The translations under genes were made by a program, and so were the position numbers. DNA of 11,116 nt from NCBI GenBank assembly GCA_964410915.1, contig CAYPIU010000049.1, positions 1 to 11,116 on the forward strand. The letters run 5' to 3'. Below, in pieces: positions 7,238 to 11,116 of the stretch. The notes beneath the pieces were generated by a model, which was given only the letters and a program-made list of their open reading frames with translations, had not been told where the DNA came from and ran no database searches. Each line of letters begins with the position of its first letter. Position 1 is the first letter of the stretch. This stretch comes from CAZFJG01 sp964410915 (GTDB taxonomy: Bacteria > Synergistota > Synergistia > Synergistales > JAFGMB01).

Positions 7238-7573
7238 CTATAAATGAAAAACGAAAATACCGACTATTATTATAAATATACCCTTCCACTGAACTGAAGA
7301 TAGCTTTTCTCCAAGGAAAAACCTGCTTAGAAGGGCTATGAATATATAACCTGAAGATTGCAGTACAGGTCCTGCCTTGAGAGGTATGCCCCTGTAGGCA
7401 AACGCAGTAAGAAGTGTTACACAAAACAGAATGAAATAGGCTGAAAGAACCCCTGGATTCAGATATCTTCCAGAAGGCTTGGGATATGTCCTGACCGCGC
7501 TTTTTTTCAATATGATCTGGGCAAGTGATGAAATAAAGACTCCTGAAATAAATAACGCATAATATTTATTCAC
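7238..7573 (-). CDS. SMR/EamA-like four-helix membrane protein, ArnE/ArnF-like flippase subunit 2
   Basis: 111 residues forming four transmembrane helices (about 4-22, 42-59, 66-88, 96-111). The first helix ends in SLAQIILKKSA (16-26), the Q-x-x-x-K pattern of the ArnE/ArnF branch rather than the Glu14 of drug-exporting EmrE. FFLGEKLSSVQWKGI before helix 4 is also typical. It likely pairs with the preceding gene product to flip a polyprenyl-phosphate-linked sugar to the periplasmic side. The start is GTG at 7573, overlapping the upstream gene by 8 bases, with GGTGA as a modest ribosome site; its stop overlaps the ribosome site of the next gene. Confidence 0.82.
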   Translation of the reverse strand: MNKYYALFISGVFISSLAQIILKKSAVRTYPKPSGRYLNPGVLSAYFILFCVTLLTAFAYRGIPLKAGPVLQSSGYIFIALLSRFFLGEKLSSVQWKGIFIIIVGIFVFHL

Positions 7574-7910
7574 TGGAGTTCACCATAATTGCTCCCGAGA
7601 CAATGAGAAATGCCCCTGTAATATTTGCCCAGCTTACAGATTCTTTAAAAACAAAGATAGAAAAAACGAAAACCCATACAAATACAAGTGATTTCCAGCA
7701 ATAGGCCCTGGTAAGCGGAAAAACTGCAAGGACCTTCTGCCAGAAAAAAGCATAACAGGCCATAAAGAAAAGCGAAAAAAGATAATATCGAAGAAAAGCA
7801 GTGGAACCAAAAGCAAAATTGGAAGCATATTTCATGCTCAAGACAGCCAGTGAGAAAATAAAAAAAGTAAGCTGTAATGTCAAATGATGGGAAAGGCTTC
7901 TGCTTCTCAT
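7566..7910 (-). CDS. SMR/EamA-like four-helix membrane protein, ArnE/ArnF-like flippase subunit 1
   Basis: 114 residues with four hydrophobic helices (about 11-29, 38-57, 69-88, 94-110). The first helix ends in SMKYAS, a familiar SMR/ArnE-like ending, but the usual Gln is absent (LAVLSMKYAS), so this subunit differs from its partner. FKESVSWANITGAFLIVSGAIMV matches the end of EamA/SMR units. The ATG at 7910 lies four bases after the stop of the glycosyltransferase gene; the frame extends upstream to 8006, inside that gene, and an ATG at 7937 is the other possible start. Overlapping, unequal gene pairs of this kind suggest a heterodimer, as for ArnE-ArnF. Confidence 0.8.
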   Translation of the reverse strand: MRSRSLSHHLTLQLTFFIFSLAVLSMKYASNFAFGSTAFLRYYLFSLFFMACYAFFWQKVLAVFPLTRAYCWKSLVFVWVFVFSIFVFKESVSWANITGAFLIVSGAIMVNSSE

Positions 7911-7914
7911 TCTT

Positions 7915-8946
7915 CTATTTGCCTCTTTTCCCGCCATTGGGATCTTCACGTGAAGGTATAGAGACATGATCCTTAAATATTTCCTGTTCCTCCTGCCATT
8001 TATCAAGATTTAGAGTAGAGTCAATGACATAACGGGGCCTGGCCTCCACTGCCGTAAGGATCCTGTATAGATACTCTCCGATCACACCAAGGGAAAGAAG
8101 AATAAGACCGCCCAGAATAAGTATGGTGACTTCCAGAGAAGTCCACCCCTGTACCACATTGCCAAAAAATACCTTTCTCCCGGCAAGGACAAGACCGAAA
8201 ATGATCCCGACAAATGCAGTAAGGATACCGAGTTTGGACATTAATCGAAGTATCAGGGAGGAATGATTGAAAACCAGGTTAGAGAATAATGTCAGCCTTC
8301 GAAAAAAAGAATATCCGCTTTGACCGCTGTGACGGGGGTGGTGTTCAAGCGGAACGTTTACAATGTTATTCGTAACAGACCATATAAGAGATCCCACCAG
8401 GGGAAAAGATGTACGAACCTTCAATATCTCCAAAACGATCTCTTTTTTGATTGCTCTGAATGAAGATGTCAGTTTCAGCTTTGAAGGTTTTGTCAGAATG
8501 GCCGTATCGAACAGTTCCTTGATATGGCTTGTGAGATTTCGGAATAACCCCTGTTCTTTTCTTTTAAAGACAGCTATAACAGCATCAGACTCAGGATATT
8601 CAAGAAGAAGCGGTATATCTTCCGGATCATGCTGCAGGTCATCATCCATGGTTATGACAGTATCTCCGGATACAAGTGAAAAACCACAAAAAGTTGCCTG
8701 ATGCTGACCGACATTTTTACGAAGTCTAATACCTTTGACCTCAGGTTTAACATCTGCCAGTCTTCTGATCACCCTCCATGTATTTTCTTCGGAAGAACAG
8801 TCATCCACAAAAAGGATCTCATAGGTTAAGCCCAGCTTACTCTCCATTACCCGAGATATCTTCTCTACCAGAATTTCAAGGGATCTTGTGCTGTTAAAAA
8901 CTGGTATCACTATTGAAACTTCAGGGGCAGATCCTTCATTATTCAT
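7915..8946 (-). CDS. Polyprenyl-phosphate glycosyltransferase, GT2, ArnC/DPM-like
   Basis: 343 residues. The N-terminal GT-A domain (about 8-215) starts with VSIVIPVFN (10-18), has LFVDDCS (45-51) and the metal-binding DDD in TMDDDLQHDPEDI (101-103), and ends with the SGQSGYSFFRRL loop (207-218). Two C-terminal membrane helices (about 235-257 and 272-293) are the hallmark of the ArnC/GtrB/Dpm1-type enzymes. It should transfer a nucleotide-activated sugar to undecaprenyl phosphate on the cytoplasmic face, making the donor for the flippase pair and GT-C enzyme encoded next. The sugar is not known. GAGGG eight bases before the ATG supports the start; the upstream stop is 15 bases away. The polar C-terminal tail (about 312-343) is not part of the core. 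Confidence 0.93.
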   Translation of the reverse strand: MNNEGSAPEVSIVIPVFNSTRSLEILVEKISRVMESKLGLTYEILFVDDCSSEENTWRVIRRLADVKPEVKGIRLRKNVGQHQATFCGFSLVSGDTVITMDDDLQHDPEDIPLLLEYPESDAVIAVFKRKEQGLFRNLTSHIKELFDTAILTKPSKLKLTSSFRAIKKEIVLEILKVRTSFPLVGSLIWSVTNNIVNVPLEHHPRHSGQSGYSFFRRLTLFSNLVFNHSSLILRLMSKLGILTAFVGIIFGLVLAGRKVFFGNVVQGWTSLEVTILILGGLILLSLGVIGEYLYRILTAVEARPRYVIDSTLNLDKWQEEQEIFKDHVSIPSREDPNGGKRGK

Positions 8947-8961
8947 AGTTTTATCCCTCGA

Positions 8962-9822
8962 TCACAAAACACCATATTCACCATATCCGGGCTTTAACCC
9001 AAGTTTTTCCCGCAGGCTCGAAGGTTTCATTATATCTCTTTCATTGGCTCGGGCTATAACATTTATCCTCTGGAGGAGATCAATATTCCTTGCGAGTTTT
9101 GTCCTTCCAGAATCAAACCAGTAATTATCCTCCAGACCGACCCTGACCCCTCCTCCTATGGAGATAGCAACAGAATTCATAACTATCTGCTGATCTCCTA
9201 TTCCGCCAAGTGACCAATAACTCTCTTGAGGCAGATCCCTGATAAGAAGACCTGCATGAAGAAGGTCAGCCTGGGCACAGGCAACATTGCCAAGGATAAG
9301 GTTAAAATAAAAGGGTGGAGAAAGTAGTTCCTTCTTAATGAGATATTTTGAATAATTGATCATTCCTGCATCAAAGGCTTCCAGCTCAGGTTTGATCTTT
9401 CTCTCTTTCATGCGTGACGCCAGGCCCATTATAACTTCCGGTGAATTCACACTGGCCTGCCTGTTGAAATTGAGGGAACTCAGAGTAAGACTTCCCATAT
9501 CTGGTTTAAGGGCTCCTTCAAGATCAAGTACGGCTGATCTTTTTTTCAGATCATGAAAGATCCTGCCACTCAGTGAAACACATACTATCAGATCTGGAGC
9601 AAACTTCCTTATACTGCCTATCATTTCGGCATATATCTCGGGAAGCCACGTGGGTGTTCCATCCTCCGGATCACGGGCATGAAGATGAACCATAGTTATC
9701 CCCAGCTCAACTGCTTCATGAACATCTTCCACGATCTCATCCACCGAAATGGGTACATGGTCTGTCATTTCCTTTGTAGGGATCATTCCTGTGGGCGTAA
9801 AATTCACTATCAGGTCCGTCAT
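8962..9822 (-). CDS. Beta-keto acid cleavage enzyme (BKACE, DUF849; Kce-like)
   Basis: 286-residue TIM-barrel enzyme of the BKACE family. Known members condense a beta-keto acid with acetyl-CoA to give acetoacetate plus a new acyl-CoA; Kce of lysine fermentation makes 3-aminobutyryl-CoA. Zinc ligands His46 and His48 are in MVHLHARD, and the terminal GGGVRVGLEDN supplies Arg227, Glu231 and Asp232, aligned with the Kce catalytic set. The usual TTGG-type segment is replaced by CVSLSGR (81-87), pointing to a separate subgroup. The neighbours are sugar-tailoring and lipid-glycan genes, with no lysine-fermentation or carnitine genes, so an amino-acid catabolic role is unlikely. A role making an acyl-CoA for sugar acylation is inferred. 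GGGAG upstream supports the ATG. Confidence 0.88.
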   Translation of the reverse strand: MTDLIVNFTPTGMIPTKEMTDHVPISVDEIVEDVHEAVELGITMVHLHARDPEDGTPTWLPEIYAEMIGSIRKFAPDLIVCVSLSGRIFHDLKKRSAVLDLEGALKPDMGSLTLSSLNFNRQASVNSPEVIMGLASRMKERKIKPELEAFDAGMINYSKYLIKKELLSPPFYFNLILGNVACAQADLLHAGLLIRDLPQESYWSLGGIGDQQIVMNSVAISIGGGVRVGLEDNYWFDSGRTKLARNIDLLQRINVIARANERDIMKPSSLREKLGLKPGYGEYGVL

Positions 9823-9850
9823 ATTCCCGCACTCCCTTACAAAATATTAT

Positions 9851-9870
9851 GGGGTCAGAATCTGATCCCC
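9851..9870. repeat. Short imperfect palindrome over the acyltransferase stop codon
   Basis: GGGGTCAGA and TCTGATCCCC form nearly complementary arms around a single A, with one bulged base. It includes the TGA of the acyltransferase gene and lies about 30 bases before the BKACE start. GGGGTCAGA-type palindromes occur in REP-like elements of some bacteria, but only one copy is seen here, so a mobile origin is unproven. It could also be a weak intra-operon hairpin. Confidence 0.35.
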
Positions 9871-10526
9871 TCTTCAGGGTGGCTACCTTTCTTCCGGGCT
9901 GGACTTCCAAAGTACCTCCCGAAGGGCTCTGTGTCCTTCAAAATAAGGCTGCCGGCTCCAATGAGGTTTTCCCTTGATATTTTCAATCCGTTAGTAATGT
10001 TACTTCCAAGTCCAATGAAGGACATGTCCTCAAGAATACATCCTCCGCCAATATTACATCCCGGAGAAATGTAGCAATGGTCACCCACTGTAACATCATG
10101 ACCCAGGTATACATTGGGCCGGATGATGTTGTTGTTTCCCAATCCTGCATCTGCGCCTATATAGGCCCCACTGTATATGATGTTATTCTCCCCCAACTCC
10201 AGGTCATCAAAAAAGGTGACATTTCCCGCAATGCAGTTGGGAAGAAAATAGCCCTTCTCTTTAGCCTTGAGAAACATTCTCTCCCTGTCCCTCATATTTT
10301 TGTAACCTATAAGGACAAGCATGGAAAACTCTTCCGGCGGATAGAGGACATCAACCTCATGAAATGGGACAAGAGGTTTGCCCAGAAACATGTGTTCAGA
10401 AATAAATCCTTCATCAGCGGTGTATGAAATTATTTTGAAAAGATCGTACTTCTCGATCATTTTTGTTACATAACGGGCCAATACCCCTGTTCCGTAAAGA
10501 ACAATATCTCTTCCAGCCTGTTCCAC
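9855..10526 (-). CDS. Left-handed beta-helix sugar acyltransferase, PglD/NeuD-like
   Basis: 223 residues. An N-terminal Rossmann-like region opens with DIVLYGTGVLARYV (7-20) and includes VLIGYKNMRDR (71-81). From about residue 104 to 212 it is hexapeptide repeat: LGENN..IGADAGLGNN..VGDHCYISPGCNIGG..IGLGSNI..IGAGSLIL. His143 in YLGHDVTVGD sits where PglD has its catalytic base. Such proteins move an acetyl or other acyl group from acyl-CoA to an amino or hydroxyl group of an activated sugar. The start chosen is GTG at 10526: GGAGGG lies six bases upstream and the protein then starts at its family's usual point. The open frame runs further up; an ATG at 10601 would add 25 residues and overlap the WbqC-like gene. 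The neighbouring BKACE hints at a donor other than acetyl-CoA. Confidence 0.88.
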   Translation of the reverse strand: MEQAGRDIVLYGTGVLARYVTKMIEKYDLFKIISYTADEGFISEHMFLGKPLVPFHEVDVLYPPEEFSMLVLIGYKNMRDRERMFLKAKEKGYFLPNCIAGNVTFFDDLELGENNIIYSGAYIGADAGLGNNNIIRPNVYLGHDVTVGDHCYISPGCNIGGGCILEDMSFIGLGSNITNGLKISRENLIGAGSLILKDTEPFGRYFGSPARKKGSHPEEGIRF

Positions 10527-10566
10527 GCAAATCCCTCCAGAGACATCACCATAGTAAACCCGAAAA

Positions 10567-11116
10567 TCAGGTGAAGGAAAGCATATTCTTTCTTGTGCCA
10601 TCAACACCGCAACAGAAAAGAAGATCAATGATGCTGACATTGTGGAAAAAGGGATATCCGTGAAGCTGTTCATATTCTGGATAACCCTTATAAGACATCC
10701 ATTTGACGGAGATCCCATTTTTCTCAAATGAGGCAACGTCAAGATAATTCCTCGCAGCAGGTCCGGAAACATACTCATCTGCTCCGGCTTTTAAACAAAT
10801 ATCAAGGATCCGGTCGCTTTTTAACCCTTCCGGATAATAGTTTGTGGACCACTGGATATCAGTCTGGATACCAAGTAAACCGCAGATACCTTTCAGAAAA
10901 ATATAGTTTATTCTGCTGAGATAGTTTTCCCTTGAAGCTCTTTCATACATTTCTTTTATTCTGGCTTGCAGTTCAGAAAAAAATGCAGCTTCCTTATAGT
11001 TCTGTTTGAGGATCTTCCAGTGTTTTTCTGCCCATCCGTCAGATACGATCTCCGTATCCACTATCTTCTGATGAAAAGACATATTCCTTACCGGTATGGT
11101 CAGCCACTTTAATCCA
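10567..11116 (-). CDS. WbqC-family protein, 5' end beyond right edge
   Basis: 182 residues are visible. The reading frame does not start at the ATG at 11082: it stays open to the edge, and the extra residues read LKWLTIPVRN, matching the WLTVPV strand of WbqC proteins. Further landmarks are LKSDRILDICLKAGADEYVSG, GPAARNYLD and LHGYPFFHNVSIIDLLFCCG near the end. WbqC-family proteins are encoded in O-antigen and other surface-polysaccharide clusters; their chemistry is not firmly established, and amino-sugar modification is one suggestion. The missing N-terminus is probably about 50 residues. Its stop lies 40 bases before the GTG of the acyltransferase. The operon promoter is outside the window. 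Confidence 0.85.
   Translation of the reverse strand, partial: GLKWLTIPVRNMSFHQKIVDTEIVSDGWAEKHWKILKQNYKEAAFFSELQARIKEMYERASRENYLSRINYIFLKGICGLLGIQTDIQWSTNYYPEGLKSDRILDICLKAGADEYVSGPAARNYLDVASFEKNGISVKWMSYKGYPEYEQLHGYPFFHNVSIIDLLFCCGVDGTRKNMLSFT

Noticed and set aside
9851..9870. REP element or mobile repeat
   Set aside because: Only one copy is present in the window and no RAYT transposase is nearby, so it is kept only as a short palindrome.
10567..11082. Complete 171-residue protein starting at the ATG at 11082
   Set aside because: The frame continues open to the window edge and the extra residues (LKWLTIPVRN) match the WbqC family, so the ATG is internal.

Overview
The window looks like chromosomal DNA of an uncultivated Gram-negative-type bacterium of moderate G+C. 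It encodes a class III-signal pilin, a dTDP-sugar enzyme, an undecaprenyl-phosphate-type glycosylation module and a deoxynucleoside catabolic operon. I cannot name a phylum from sequence alone. There are no tRNA or rRNA genes, CRISPR arrays, insertion sequences or integrases.

Layout. (1) 1-396, minus: N-terminal part of a type IV pilin/pseudopilin cut by the left edge. (2) 397-818: non-coding, holding a perfect 13-bp hairpin and the intrinsic terminator of the next gene. (3) 819-1469, minus: a GntR/FCD regulator with a near-consensus promoter (TTGACA-17-TACTAT) and two palindromes that could be its operators. (4) 1609-3852, minus: a deoA/pdp-deoC operon with a 59-codon ORF at its end and a 44-bp palindromic hairpin as terminator. 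(5) 3853-4222: divergent intergenic region with inverted repeats. (6) 4223-5308, plus: rmlB (dTDP-glucose 4,6-dehydratase), the only plus-strand gene. (7) 5459-11116, minus: a tight seven-gene surface-glycan operon that enters from the right edge.

The operon reads, in transcription order: WbqC-family protein (5' part off the window), PglD/NeuD-like hexapeptide acyltransferase, beta-keto acid cleavage enzyme (BKACE/DUF849), ArnC/DPM-like polyprenyl-phosphate glycosyltransferase with two C-terminal membrane helices, two overlapping SMR/ArnE-ArnF-like four-helix proteins, and a large GT-C-like membrane protein. The last four make a complete 'charge a lipid with a sugar, flip it, transfer it outside' module. 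The first three look like sugar tailoring. The notable part is the BKACE: these enzymes make an acyl-CoA from a beta-keto acid and acetyl-CoA. Placed between an acyltransferase and a lipid-sugar synthase, it suggests supply of an unusual acyl group for a sugar. rmlB nearby could supply the dTDP-4-keto-6-deoxyhexose precursor. This link is inference and is the main candidate for something undescribed.

Several gene starts were set from Shine-Dalgarno sequences and family lengths rather than from the longest ORF: the GntR regulator, deoA, the first SMR gene and the acyltransferase (GTG). deoC (TTG) and the second SMR gene (GTG) use non-ATG starts.
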